A stretch of 64,000 nucleotides of DNA from contig NZ_VKCZ01000009.1 of assembly GCF_009299835.1 (NCBI RefSeq), positions 1 through 64,000 of the forward strand. Reading direction: 5' to 3'. The notes beneath the pieces are model-generated. The model ran no database searches and was not told the origin of the DNA. It was given only the letters and a program-made list of their open reading frames with translations. A program made the position numbers and the translations under genes. Numbering within the stretch: position 1 is the first letter of the stretch; the number at the start of each line of letters is the position of its first letter. Positions 7,943 to 16,557 of this stretch are shown piece by piece. This DNA comes from Microlunatus speluncae (GTDB lineage: Bacteria; Actinomycetota; Actinomycetes; Propionibacteriales; Propionibacteriaceae).

Positions 7943-8745
7943 CAGCAGGTCACCCCCTTGGGCTTGATCACCGCTTCCTTCGGTGGCGGCCCGGTCGGCT
8001 CCGGTACGAGATCGAAGATCGGCGGGCGTTGCAGAGTGCTCAGTCGATTGAACGGCATCACGATCGCGAACGCCGGTCCGACCACTTTATCGATCGGTAC
8101 GAACGCCACCGACCCCTCGGGCCCCTTCACCGAGATGTCGGACAGGTGACATCGGGAATCGGCGCTGGCCGCACGATGATCACCCATCACGAAGATCCGG
8201 CCCGCCGGCACGACCACCTCGAAGTCGAGGTCCGACGGCGCGTCGGGCTCTCCGTCCTCCGGCGACGCATAGACATAGCGGGTCTCGTCCAGCGCCACAC
8301 CGTTCACGGTCAGCCGGCCGAGCTTGTCGCAGCAGATCACCCGGTCACCGGGCATCCCGATCACCCGCTTGATCAAATGATCGGAGCCGGCGGGCACCAG
8401 CCCGGTGAACTCGAGGGCCCGGGCGAACGGATCGGGATCGGGATCCGCCGCCTCGGCCGACCCGAGCCAGCCGCCGGGATCCTCGAACACCACGATGTCG
8501 CCGCGGCGGAAATCGGTGATCTTCTGCACCGCGACCCGGTCGTCGATCTGCAGGGTGTTCTCCATCGACCCCGACGGGATGATGAACATCTGTCCGACGA
8601 ACGCCCGCAGCAACGAGGAGACGATCAACGCCCCGACGACGACGATGACGAGCTCGGTGAAGAATCTGCTCGGCCGGGAACGGCGGTGCCCCGAACTGCT
8701 CGCGGAACTCGGGGTCTGGTCAGCAGTTGGCATCGGGCCCGGCAT
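7942..8745 (-). CDS. lepB: Signal peptidase I (second paralogue)
   Basis: A 267-residue membrane-anchored leader peptidase that cleaves secretory signal peptides at the outer face of the membrane. After a basic N terminus comes one membrane segment (about 30-50, FFTELVIVVVGALIVSSLLRAF). The catalytic serine lies in IIPSGSMENTL and the lysine in DHLIKRVIGMPGD. The last family box reads GDHRAASADSR rather than the usual GDN..SRDSR, a mild deviation. The start is ambiguous between ATG at 8745 and at 8733, and neither has a strong ribosome binding site. The gene overlaps the upstream paralogue. Confidence 0.93.
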   Translation of the reverse strand: MPGPMPTADQTPSSASSSGHRRSRPSRFFTELVIVVVGALIVSSLLRAFVGQMFIIPSGSMENTLQIDDRVAVQKITDFRRGDIVVFEDPGGWLGSAEAADPDPDPFARALEFTGLVPAGSDHLIKRVIGMPGDRVICCDKLGRLTVNGVALDETRYVYASPEDGEPDAPSDLDFEVVVPAGRIFVMGDHRAASADSRCHLSDISVKGPEGSVAFVPIDKVVGPAFAIVMPFNRLSTLQRPPIFDLVPEPTGPPPKEAVIKPKGVTC

Positions 8746-9724
8746 CTATCGTCGGTTTGGCGGGCGGCGTGGTTCCGGCTGGCACGCCCTCGAACGTACT
8801 CGGTATCGCCAACGCGCGCAGGTGCGACATGGGCCAGACGACCGCGATTCCTCGGCCGACCACCAGATCGGTCGGGACGAAGGCGTTCTCGCCCTTGATC
8901 GTGCCGGCTCGTTGATCATTGAGGTGGCAGCGCGAATCCCGGCTGTTGTCCCGGTTGTCGCCCATCACGAAGATCCGGTTGGCCGGAACGATCACGTCGA
9001 AGTTGATGTCGGACGGGTCGGCCTGGCGGCCGCCGCTGTCGGTGTAGAGATACTCCCGCTCGTCCAGCGGGATGCCGTTGACCTCGATCCGGCCGTCGGC
9101 CGAACAGCACCGGACATGATCACCGGGCAGGCCGATCAGACGCTTGATCAAATGGTCGGTCCCGCTCTCCGGCAACACCCCGATGAACTCCAGGGCCTTG
9201 CCGAACGGCCCCCGCTCCGGCGCGTCCGGACCGCTCAGCCAGCCGCCCGGATCGGCGAAGACGACCACCTCGCCGCGGGTCAGGCCGGTGATCTTCTCGG
9301 CCACCACCCGGTCGTCGACCGCCAGCGTGCTCAGCATCGACTCGGACGGGATCAGGAACATCTGCCCGACGAAGGCGCGGAGCAGCGCCGCCACCACGAT
9401 CGCGCCGACCACGACGATCGCCAACTCCTTGAAGAACGCCAGCACATGCTGGCCGAAGGTGAGCTTCTCGTCCTGCTCCGACTCCGACTCGGCCGATTCG
9501 TCACCGGGCTCGTCCCGGGCGGCTCCGGCCGCCTCGGGCTCGGCGTCCCGGGGAGTCGCCGCGGGCTGTTCCCGGGTCCACTGCTCGGGCTCCGGGGCCA
9601 CCCGCGGCTGCTCGGCCGTGTCGGCGTCGTCGTCGGTGTCGAAGGCGTCGTTGTCGAAATCGTCGTCGGGCGGCAGCGCTCGACGTGGGCGCGGCTCGTC
9701 GGCCTCGTCAGCGGTCACCTGCAC
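8720..9724 (-). CDS. lepB: Signal peptidase I (first paralogue, long acidic N terminus)
   Basis: A 334-residue type I signal peptidase. The first about 100 residues are a hydrophilic, strongly acidic cytoplasmic extension (DDDFDNDAFDTDDDADT, later ESESEQDEK). One membrane segment follows (FFKELAIVVVGAIVVAALLRAF), then the catalytic serine motif LIPSESMLSTL, the lysine motif DHLIKRLIGLPGD and the consensus MGDNRDNSRDSR. The GTG start at 9724 has GAGGGA about 6 bp upstream. Its tandem partner lacks the acidic tail, so the two paralogues have diverged. It lies 18 bp after rplS and is probably co-transcribed. Confidence 0.95.
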   Translation of the reverse strand: MQVTADEADEPRPRRALPPDDDFDNDAFDTDDDADTAEQPRVAPEPEQWTREQPAATPRDAEPEAAGAARDEPGDESAESESEQDEKLTFGQHVLAFFKELAIVVVGAIVVAALLRAFVGQMFLIPSESMLSTLAVDDRVVAEKITGLTRGEVVVFADPGGWLSGPDAPERGPFGKALEFIGVLPESGTDHLIKRLIGLPGDHVRCCSADGRIEVNGIPLDEREYLYTDSGGRQADPSDINFDVIVPANRIFVMGDNRDNSRDSRCHLNDQRAGTIKGENAFVPTDLVVGRGIAVVWPMSHLRALAIPSTFEGVPAGTTPPAKPTIDAGPDANC

Positions 9725-9742
9725 CCACCGTCCCTCTGTGGG

Positions 9743-10099
9743 TCAGCGACCGTTCTCGCGCTTCTCCTTGATCTTCGCCGCCTTGCCACGAAGATCACGC
9801 AGGTAGTAGAGCTTGGCCCGACGGACATCGCCGCGGCGCTCCACCTCGATCTTGTCGATGATCGGCGAGTGCACGGAGAACGTACGCTCCACGCCGACGC
9901 CGAAGCTCACCTTGCGGACCGTGAAGGACTCCTGCAGTCCGGCACCGGACCGGGAGATCACCACACCGGCGAAGACCTGGACCCGGGACCGGTTGCCCTC
10001 GACGACCTTGACGTGCACCTTGACCGTGTCGCCGGGACGGAAGCCCGGCACATCCGACCGCAGCGATGCCTGGTCGATCTCGCGGATCAGCTCATTCAT
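9743..10099 (-). CDS. rplS: Ribosomal protein bL19
   Basis: The 118-residue large-subunit protein L19, which sits at the 30S-50S interface. The sequence from [14 protein letters not shown] through [22 protein letters not shown] to [17 protein letters not shown] matches the family along its whole length. GAGGAA lies 7 bp upstream of the ATG. The usual actinobacterial upstream genes (rpsP-rimM-trmD) are absent; the next gene upstream on this strand is a surface protease with its own terminator, so rplS needs its own promoter. Confidence 0.98.
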   Translation of the reverse strand: MNELIREIDQASLRSDVPGFRPGDTVKVHVKVVEGNRSRVQVFAGVVISRSGAGLQESFTVRKVSFGVGVERTFSVHSPIIDKIEVERRGDVRRAKLYYLRDLRGKAAKIKEKRENGR

Positions 10100-10116
10100 G
10101 TTTCATTCCTCGCCAG

Positions 10117-10185
10117 TGCCACAGGTCACTACGGTGATGGGTGACGTTTCGGGGGTCCTCGGTCGCGATCGGTCCCCCTGTGGCA
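10117..10185 (-). promoter_or_regulatory. Hairpin in the rplS 5' leader
   Basis: TGCCACAGG at 10117-10125 and CCTGTGGCA at 10177-10185 form a perfect 9-bp inverted repeat enclosing about 50 nt. It lies immediately upstream of the rplS ribosome binding site. In the mRNA it would place a stem next to the initiation region, as expected for an autoregulatory ribosomal-protein leader. I do not recognise it as a described L19 leader class. Confidence 0.45.
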
Positions 10186-10302
10186 GGAGTCGCGTTACCC
10201 GAGGACAACAGCCGCTAAGTCTGCCACATGCCGGCCACGGAGCAGAAATCAGCTCCGCCGCGGTGGCCACGGCCGTGCGCACCGCTGGTCCGGACGACGA
10301 AC

Positions 10303-10338
10303 GGCCCGGCCCCCAGGATCGCTCCTGAGGACCGGGCC
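10303..10338 (-). terminator. GC-rich hairpin after the LPGTG protease gene
   Basis: GGCCCGG (10303-10309) pairs with CCGGGCC (10332-10338), and the inner CCCCAGGA pairs with TCCTGAGG apart from one G-T mismatch, closing a 4-nt loop. It lies about 30 bp past the stop of the protease gene on the minus strand. There is no clear T-run, so its class is uncertain. Confidence 0.6.
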
Positions 10339-10366
10339 GGTGCGTCGTTACCGACGGCCCGAGGGG

Positions 10367-12748
10367 TTAGCCCCGGATCCGCCGACGGGCGGCCACAGCG
10401 ATCGTGGCACCCGAACCGATCAGGACCAGACCACCGATACCGAACAGCGTCAGCGCGGTGCTGGCGCCGGTGCCCGGCAGGCCGTCGTCGTCGCTGCCGT
10501 CCTCAGTCGGCGGCGGCGTCTCGTTGCCACCGTCGGGATCGGGCGACGGCGACGAGTTGTCATCGTCATCCGGCGACGGGGACGGTGACGGCGTGTTGTC
10601 GTCGTCATCGTCGACCGGGGCCTTGACCACGGTCAGCTTGGCCGAGCCGGAGTAGTCCTTGTCGTCGACCGCGGTCAACGTGACCTTGTGCTTGCCGACC
10701 TCGAGCTTGCCGGCATCGAAGACGAACTCGACGTTGCCCTTCTCGTCGGCCAGCTTGACACCCAGGTCGACCGGCTCCGAGTTCACGACACCGGTGACCT
10801 TCTGGCCGGACTCGAAGCCCGAACCGATCACGGTCACACCCGAGTCGTCACCCTTGGTGATCTTGCTCGGATCGACCTTGACCTTGACCTCCGGCTTCTC
10901 CTCCGACACGACGGTGACGGCGACCGGACGGGACTTCAGGCCCTCCTGCGACTGGCTGACCAGCAGCTCGTCGCCGACCTTGGCCGCCGGATCGAGCTTG
11001 ACCGTGTACTTGCCGTCCGGCCCGACCTTCGCCGACCCGATCAGCTTGCCGCCCTCGTTGTCGATGTCCACGGTCGCGCCGGGAACACCGGTGCCGGTGA
11101 CGGTCTGACCGTAGGTCGGATCAACCGTCGGCGGAGCCAGCTCGGCCGTCGCGGTGCCTTCGACCGCGATCTGGTACGTGCCCAGACCGCCGTACTTCGG
11201 CGACGCCACGGTCTTGTCGGCCGTGTTCTCCTTCATGTTGCCGAACGAGGACTGCTCGACCTTGACGAAATAGGTCTGCTTGCCCAGGCCGACCTGGCTG
11301 ATCTCGGCGCCCTGGCCGGCGAGCTCGCCGAAGCGGACGACACCATCCTGGTCGAAGGTGTTCTTCAGATCAGGATCGGCGGTGGCGATCGGCTTCAGGC
11401 CCGCGTCGTACAGCGTGACCTTCAGGTCCAGCATCGAGTACGGGCCCTGCGGGGTCACGTTGATCTTGACCTGGCCGGCAGCCGAGTCGAAGCGGTACCA
11501 GTTGCCCTTGCCGTCACCCAGGTTGCGGGTGAACTCGCCCCAGGCGTCGGCCTTGCCGCCGTCACCCAGGGAAAGAACGCGCGCCACGCCGTCGGAACCG
11601 GCCTCCTGGTTGGCCCGGTAATCCAGGCGCCCCGTGTAGTCGGTCCGCTCGGACAGCGGCTGATCCTCGTTGCACTTGCCGTCGTCGCCGACCTTGCCCT
11701 TGAAATGCCCGGCGTCAGGGTCGGTCGGGTAATAGCAGGACGGGCCGGTCCAGACCACGTTGCCGTCGTACAGCCGGTCCTGCGCCGCGTCCTTCTTCGA
11801 CAGATCCTTGGTGATCAGGGCCAGGTCGTCCTGGTCGTTGTTGTTGCCGCCGTCATAGCCGTTCGACCAACGGACCATGCCGGTGAGCGGATGACCCATG
11901 ATCGGGCCCCAGATGCTGGCGCCCTTCGCGGTGACGTCGGCCCAGCCCGGCGAGTAGTACTCCTCGTTGCCGTAGCCGTGGTGCACCAGCCCCAGCGTGT
12001 GACCGAGTTCGTGCGACGCGGCCGTGCCGAGATCGAAGGCGAGGATCCGGTCCTCGATCGAGGCCCGGCTCTCCTGCGCGGCGCGCTTGTTGGCCAGCCG
12101 CGCCTTCAGGGCCTGAGCCTGCTGCTGCTGCTTGAACAGATCGGTGGTGACCCAGGCGTCATACGTGTACGGATCGCCGAAGGAGCCCCGCTGGGCCTTG
12201 CCAACGGCGCCGGCATCGAAGATGTTCTCGAAGCCCGGGTCGTTGGTGCTGCTGTCCGTGACGTGAACGATCGCACCGTACTTCGCGTCGTCCATGCTGC
12301 TCCGCCGGAGGTCACCGGCCGACGGCTTCTTGATCGTGATGTTGACATCGAACGCCGAGTACGACTGGACAATGCGCTGGTACACGACCAGCTTCTCCGC
12401 CGCCGACAGTGCGTCCGCCGGCTTGTAGTTGATGTCCTTGCCGCTGTTGCCGTCGGCGTTCCAGTCGGTGTCCGACACCGTGCCGCCCGCGAAATCGAGC
12501 CAGATCGTCTTGTCGGCCGAGGGATTGCTGCCCTCCGCCGGGATCTGATCAAGCACCAACGGCTTGATGGTGGCTTTCGTACTCGCATCGGTCGGATCGG
12601 CAACTGCAGGTGTCGTCAATGCCAGCGATCCAACAACTCCACCCAGCGCCAGCGTCGGCACCAGAGTGCGCGCTACCCACCTTCGTTTCCCTTGCAAGGT
12701 TCGTGGTCCCCTTCGTCGGTTCCTCAGTCCCGCACCCACGAGCGACAT
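10367..12748 (-). CDS. Cell-wall-anchored metzincin-type metalloprotease
   Basis: A 793-residue secreted protein. A long signal peptide (about 1-50) ends near TTPAVADP. The zinc motif HELGHTLGLVH is complete (His246, Glu247, His250, His256), with a plausible Met-turn at Met284 (GPIMGHP), as in metzincins. After the catalytic region (to about 400) come beta-rich segments, a domain around 560-620 and Ig/IPT-like repeats to about 710. An acidic Ser/Pro-rich stalk (DDDDNTPSPSPSPDDDD) leads to the sortase signal LPGTG, a membrane segment and an RRRIRG tail. It should be covalently attached to peptidoglycan. No sortase gene is nearby. Substrates are unknown. Confidence 0.88.
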   Translation of the reverse strand: MSLVGAGLRNRRRGPRTLQGKRRWVARTLVPTLALGGVVGSLALTTPAVADPTDASTKATIKPLVLDQIPAEGSNPSADKTIWLDFAGGTVSDTDWNADGNSGKDINYKPADALSAAEKLVVYQRIVQSYSAFDVNITIKKPSAGDLRRSSMDDAKYGAIVHVTDSSTNDPGFENIFDAGAVGKAQRGSFGDPYTYDAWVTTDLFKQQQQAQALKARLANKRAAQESRASIEDRILAFDLGTAASHELGHTLGLVHHGYGNEEYYSPGWADVTAKGASIWGPIMGHPLTGMVRWSNGYDGGNNNDQDDLALITKDLSKKDAAQDRLYDGNVVWTGPSCYYPTDPDAGHFKGKVGDDGKCNEDQPLSERTDYTGRLDYRANQEAGSDGVARVLSLGDGGKADAWGEFTRNLGDGKGNWYRFDSAAGQVKINVTPQGPYSMLDLKVTLYDAGLKPIATADPDLKNTFDQDGVVRFGELAGQGAEISQVGLGKQTYFVKVEQSSFGNMKENTADKTVASPKYGGLGTYQIAVEGTATAELAPPTVDPTYGQTVTGTGVPGATVDIDNEGGKLIGSAKVGPDGKYTVKLDPAAKVGDELLVSQSQEGLKSRPVAVTVVSEEKPEVKVKVDPSKITKGDDSGVTVIGSGFESGQKVTGVVNSEPVDLGVKLADEKGNVEFVFDAGKLEVGKHKVTLTAVDDKDYSGSAKLTVVKAPVDDDDDNTPSPSPSPDDDDNSSPSPDPDGGNETPPPTEDGSDDDGLPGTGASTALTLFGIGGLVLIGSGATIAVAARRRIRG

Positions 12749-12810
12749 GGATCGCCCCCGTAGCGACCGCTGGTCGCCCCGCGTATGTCTACCGAACCCA
12801 TGGGGTCACG

Positions 12811-14400
12811 TCAACCAACAACACCCGAACTGATCGGATTTAGGTCCACCGTTCCGGTGAGTTCCAGGTCAGCCAGAAAGGGATGATCATGGCTTGCCAC
12901 CAAGAGAGATCCACGATATAGAAGCAATGCCGACGTGAGTTGCGCCACACTTTCAAGATCGAGATTGTTGGTGGGCTCGTCCAAGATCAACAACTGCGGC
13001 GCCGGCTCGGCCAGCAACAACGCGGCCAGACTGGCTCGAAACCGTTCCCCACCAGAAAGATCGCCGACTCGACGGGCCACGACATCGGCCCGCAACAGGA
13101 ACTTCGCCAGCTGAGAACGCAGCGTGTTGTCGTCCGCGGTCGGCGCCAACCGGGACACTCCGGCCAGCACGGTCTCGTCGTCCTTCAGTACGGTCAGCCG
13201 CTGCGGCAGCAGCCCGACCGGGACCTTGACGTCGATCACACCCTGCCGCGGCGCGACCGTACCCATGATCGTGTTGATCAATGTGGTCTTGCCCACACCG
13301 TTGGGGCCGACCAGGGCCAACCGTTCCGGGCCCCGGATCCGCAGGTCCACCGCCAGACCGTTGCGCAAGATCAAATCCTCGGTGATCAAGACGTCCCGGC
13401 GGGAGGGCACAGTTGTGCCGCCGAGATCGACGTTGATCACGTCGTCGTCGCGGACCCGGTCCTCGGCCGCGGCCACCGAGGCGGCGGCCTCGGCCAACTC
13501 ACCCTGAGCCGTGTCCATCACCTTGCCCGCCGACACCTGCGCCTTCCGCTTCAGGTTGCCCGCGAGGATCCTCGGGATGTTGTCCTGCTGGCTCTTGGCG
13601 TAACGCTGCCGTCGGTCCAGCTTCTCCCGCGCCTCGACCAACTCCCGGCGCTGCCGGCGCAGATCGGCCTCGGCGTTGCGGAGCGCCCGCTGCGCCGCCT
13701 GCTGCTCGGTCTCGACCGCTTCGAGATAGAGACTGTACGGACCGCCGAACAGGCGCACCGCCCCGTCGCGGACCTCCGCGGTCTGATCCACCCGCTCCAA
13801 CAGTTCCCGGTCGTGGCTGACCAGGATCACCGCGCCCCGCCAGTCGTCGACCGCGGCATAGAGCCGTTCCCGCGCCGAGCGATCGAGGTTGTTGGTCGGC
13901 TCGTCCAGGACCAGGACTTCCGGCCGGTCCAGCAGCAGTGCCGCCAACGCGATCAGGATCGACTCGCCGCCGGACAGGGTGCCGATGGTGCGATCCAACC
14001 CGAGGCCGTCGAACCCGAACCGGGACAGCGCGGCCCCGACCTCGGCCTCGATGTCCCAACGGTCGCCGATCAGTTCGAACTCCCACTCGGTGCCGTCGCC
14101 CTGATCGACCACGGCGAGCGCGGCCAGGACGTCGGCCACGCCGAGCACGTCGGCCACGGTGCGATCCGCCGCGAGGACCAGATCCTGTGGCAGGTAACCG
14201 ATCCGGGAGGCCCCCGTCACCGTCCCCGCGGTCGGGGTCAGCGCCCCGGCCAGGATCTTGATCAAGGTCGACTTGCCGGCCCCGTTGCGCCCGACGACGG
14301 CGGTACGGCCGCGCGGGAAGGAGACGTCCAACTGGTCGAACACGGGCGAGCCGTCCGGCCAGGAAAAGGAAAGGCGGTGGCAGACAAGAACGTCGGACAT
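12811..14400 (-). CDS. ABC-F family ATPase (ribosome-associated)
   Basis: A 529-residue soluble protein with two ABC domains and no membrane segments, the ABC-F architecture. The first Walker A is VGRNGAGKSTLIKILAG, with LSGGESILIAL and VLVLDEPTNNLD. The second is VGPNGVGKTTLINTIMG, with LSGGERFRASL and LILDEPTNNLD. Between them lies a charged interdomain linker rich in Arg, Gln and Glu (about 215-310). Members act on ribosomes, either as translation factors or by displacing antibiotics. The start has AGGAG 6 bp upstream. It is divergent from an ABC exporter pair across about 290 bp with no other gene, which suggests but does not prove a drug-tolerance role. Confidence 0.93.
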   Translation of the reverse strand: MSDVLVCHRLSFSWPDGSPVFDQLDVSFPRGRTAVVGRNGAGKSTLIKILAGALTPTAGTVTGASRIGYLPQDLVLAADRTVADVLGVADVLAALAVVDQGDGTEWEFELIGDRWDIEAEVGAALSRFGFDGLGLDRTIGTLSGGESILIALAALLLDRPEVLVLDEPTNNLDRSARERLYAAVDDWRGAVILVSHDRELLERVDQTAEVRDGAVRLFGGPYSLYLEAVETEQQAAQRALRNAEADLRRQRRELVEAREKLDRRQRYAKSQQDNIPRILAGNLKRKAQVSAGKVMDTAQGELAEAAASVAAAEDRVRDDDVINVDLGGTTVPSRRDVLITEDLILRNGLAVDLRIRGPERLALVGPNGVGKTTLINTIMGTVAPRQGVIDVKVPVGLLPQRLTVLKDDETVLAGVSRLAPTADDNTLRSQLAKFLLRADVVARRVGDLSGGERFRASLAALLLAEPAPQLLILDEPTNNLDLESVAQLTSALLLYRGSLLVASHDHPFLADLELTGTVDLNPISSGVVG

Positions 14401-14688
14401 GGAGTCTCCTGAGGTCGTCGAGTCGGCCCGACCGCCCGACAGGGCAGGTCAACAGGGCCTGGGTGCTTGAGGCGACGGACCTCAGTTCGACACCGGCGCT
14501 CCTCGCGTCGACAACAGGGACACGGTGGGCGAACCACCGACGACCGATCATAGCGCCCGGCCACAGCCTCTTATTCCCGGCCGGCCGATAATCCGTTGCC
14601 GCTGTCAGCGCCGCCACATAGGTTGGGAAAGCTTTGTCGGGGTCGGGTCCTCGGCAGCTCGAAACCCCCTTCGAGGAGCGACAACGAC

Positions 14689-16557
14689 GTGCTTCGACTG
14701 ATCCGCTACTCCTGGCGACTGAGTCCGCTCAACACCGTGCTCGCGGTCCTGTCGGCGCTGCTCAGCGCCGGCCTGCTGGTCGCGGTCCCGGTGTTCACCG
14801 GCCGCGTCATCGGCATGCTCCCCGGCGTCGTCGCCGACGGCGTCACGACCTCGTTCAGCCAGTCCCTGGCTGCACTGCTGATCCTGCTCGTCGTCGGACA
14901 CGGGATCGGGCTGATCGCCAAGTCCGCGGGTGAGCAGCTGATCGGTCTGTCCGAGCGGGATGCGACCTCCCGGATCGGGCTGGCCCTGTCCGACTCCCCC
15001 GACCTGGCCGGAGCCGAGGACGCCGATGCGGCGGCCCAGCTGCAGAAGGTCCGGAACCGGCGCTGGGAGATCGAGATGGCGCTGCGGATGGCCACTGGCC
15101 CGGGCATCACCCAGTGGCTGGGATTGATCGGCACCTCGGTGGCGCTCGGCATCACCCTCTCCCCCTGGATCGCGCTGGTGCTGTTCGTGGCCGCGCTGGC
15201 CGAGGGCGAATACCTGCGCCGGTTGATCTTGACCGAGATGGACGTCTGGTCCGGCCAGACCGAGCCGCAGAAGCACGCCTTCTACGCGTTCGAGCAGGGC
15301 ATGGGCAAGTCGGCCAAGGAGATCAGGATCTTCGGGCTGACCCAGTTCATCCGCCGCCGGTGGTGGACCAACATCACCGACGCCTACCGGCCGTACTGGA
15401 AGAAGCGCCGCCGCGGCGCCATGATCAATCTCGGCATCGGCGGTGGCCGCGCAGTGCTCACCGCCGGCGCCATCGGGTATGCGGCCTGGCTCGCCTCGGC
15501 CGGCCGGCTGGACCTGACCGCGCTGGCCACCGCCCTGTCGTTGATCATCGCGATCGGCAGCACCGACCTGTGGTCGCTGGGCCAGCTGCAGCGCGGCGTG
15601 GCCGTGCTCGCCTGGCTGGACCGGATCGCGCCGGCGCGGATCGTGCTGGAGCGGATCCGCGCCCTGCCCCGCGGCCCGGAGCCGGCGGCCGTCGCGGGCG
15701 AGCAGCCGGAGCAGCCGCCGTCGATCGTCTTCGACGACGTCACCTTCCGCTATCCCGGCGCCGACTTCGACGTGCTGCGCGACCTGACCTGGGCCCTGCC
15801 GGCCGGCCGCGCGGTCGCGCTGGTCGGGGTGAACGGGGCCGGCAAGTCGACCCTGGTGAAGCTGGCCTGCGGGGCCTATCGGCCGACTCGCGGCCGGGTG
15901 CTGGTGGACGGCGTCGACCTGGCCGACCTCGATCCCGATCAGCTCCGGGCCTGGCAGCGGCGAGTGGCCCCGATCACCCAGGACTTCGTCCGGTTGCCGC
16001 TCGCCGCGGGCGACAACGTCGCGCTCGGCACCGGCCGGATCTGGTCCGGCCGGATCGATCTCGCCGAGGGCCGGGTGCCGGACACCGCCGAGCTCGACGC
16101 CACCGCCGAACGGGCCGGGATCGCCGACCTGATCGGCCGGCTGCCGAACGGATGGGCCACCCCGTTGAGCAAGACCATCCCGGGCGGCACCGACCTGTCC
16201 GGCGGCGAGTGGCAGCGGATCGGCCTGGCCCGCGCCCTGCGCGCGGTCGCTGCCGGCGCCCGGGTGTTGATCTTGGACGAGCCGGCCGCCGCGCTCGACG
16301 TGGAGTCCGAGGCCCGGATGGTCGACAGCTACCTCGAGCTCACCTCCGGGGTCACGTCGCTGGTGATCTCGCACCGCTTCTCGGTGGTCCGGCCGGTGCC
16401 GCAGATCTGTGTGCTGGAGAACGGCCGGATCACCGAGACCGGCAGTCACCAGGAGTTGATGGACCTCGGCGGGCGCTACTCCGCCATGTTCCGGCTGCAG
16501 GCCAGCCGCTATGTCGATGATCACTCCGATCAGCCAACGGAAGGAGTCACGCGATGA
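14689..16557 (+). CDS. ABC exporter half-transporter, subunit 1
   Basis: A 622-residue fused membrane/ATPase half-transporter. About six membrane segments fill residues 1-310. The ATPase domain has Walker A LVGVNGAGKSTLVKLACG, Q-loop ITQDFVRLP, signature LSGGEWQRIGLARAL, Walker B VLILDEPAAALD and H-loop VISHRFS, all consensus. The GTG at 14689 is chosen because GAGGAG lies 10 bp upstream. The frame is open further 5', but that stretch has no ribosome binding site. It overlaps subunit 2 by 4 bp, so the two probably form a heterodimer. The substrate is unknown; no precursor peptide or modifying enzyme gene is recognisable nearby. Confidence 0.9.
   Translation: MLRLIRYSWRLSPLNTVLAVLSALLSAGLLVAVPVFTGRVIGMLPGVVADGVTTSFSQSLAALLILLVVGHGIGLIAKSAGEQLIGLSERDATSRIGLALSDSPDLAGAEDADAAAQLQKVRNRRWEIEMALRMATGPGITQWLGLIGTSVALGITLSPWIALVLFVAALAEGEYLRRLILTEMDVWSGQTEPQKHAFYAFEQGMGKSAKEIRIFGLTQFIRRRWWTNITDAYRPYWKKRRRGAMINLGIGGGRAVLTAGAIGYAAWLASAGRLDLTALATALSLIIAIGSTDLWSLGQLQRGVAVLAWLDRIAPARIVLERIRALPRGPEPAAVAGEQPEQPPSIVFDDVTFRYPGADFDVLRDLTWALPAGRAVALVGVNGAGKSTLVKLACGAYRPTRGRVLVDGVDLADLDPDQLRAWQRRVAPITQDFVRLPLAAGDNVALGTGRIWSGRIDLAEGRVPDTAELDATAERAGIADLIGRLPNGWATPLSKTIPGGTDLSGGEWQRIGLARALRAVAAGARVLILDEPAAALDVESEARMVDSYLELTSGVTSLVISHRFSVVRPVPQICVLENGRITETGSHQELMDLGGRYSAMFRLQASRYVDDHSDQPTEGVTR

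Noticed and set aside
14401..14688. Leader peptide/attenuator between the ABC-F and exporter genes
   Set aside because: I looked for a short ORF with a ribosome binding site followed by alternative stems on the minus strand and did not find a convincing set.
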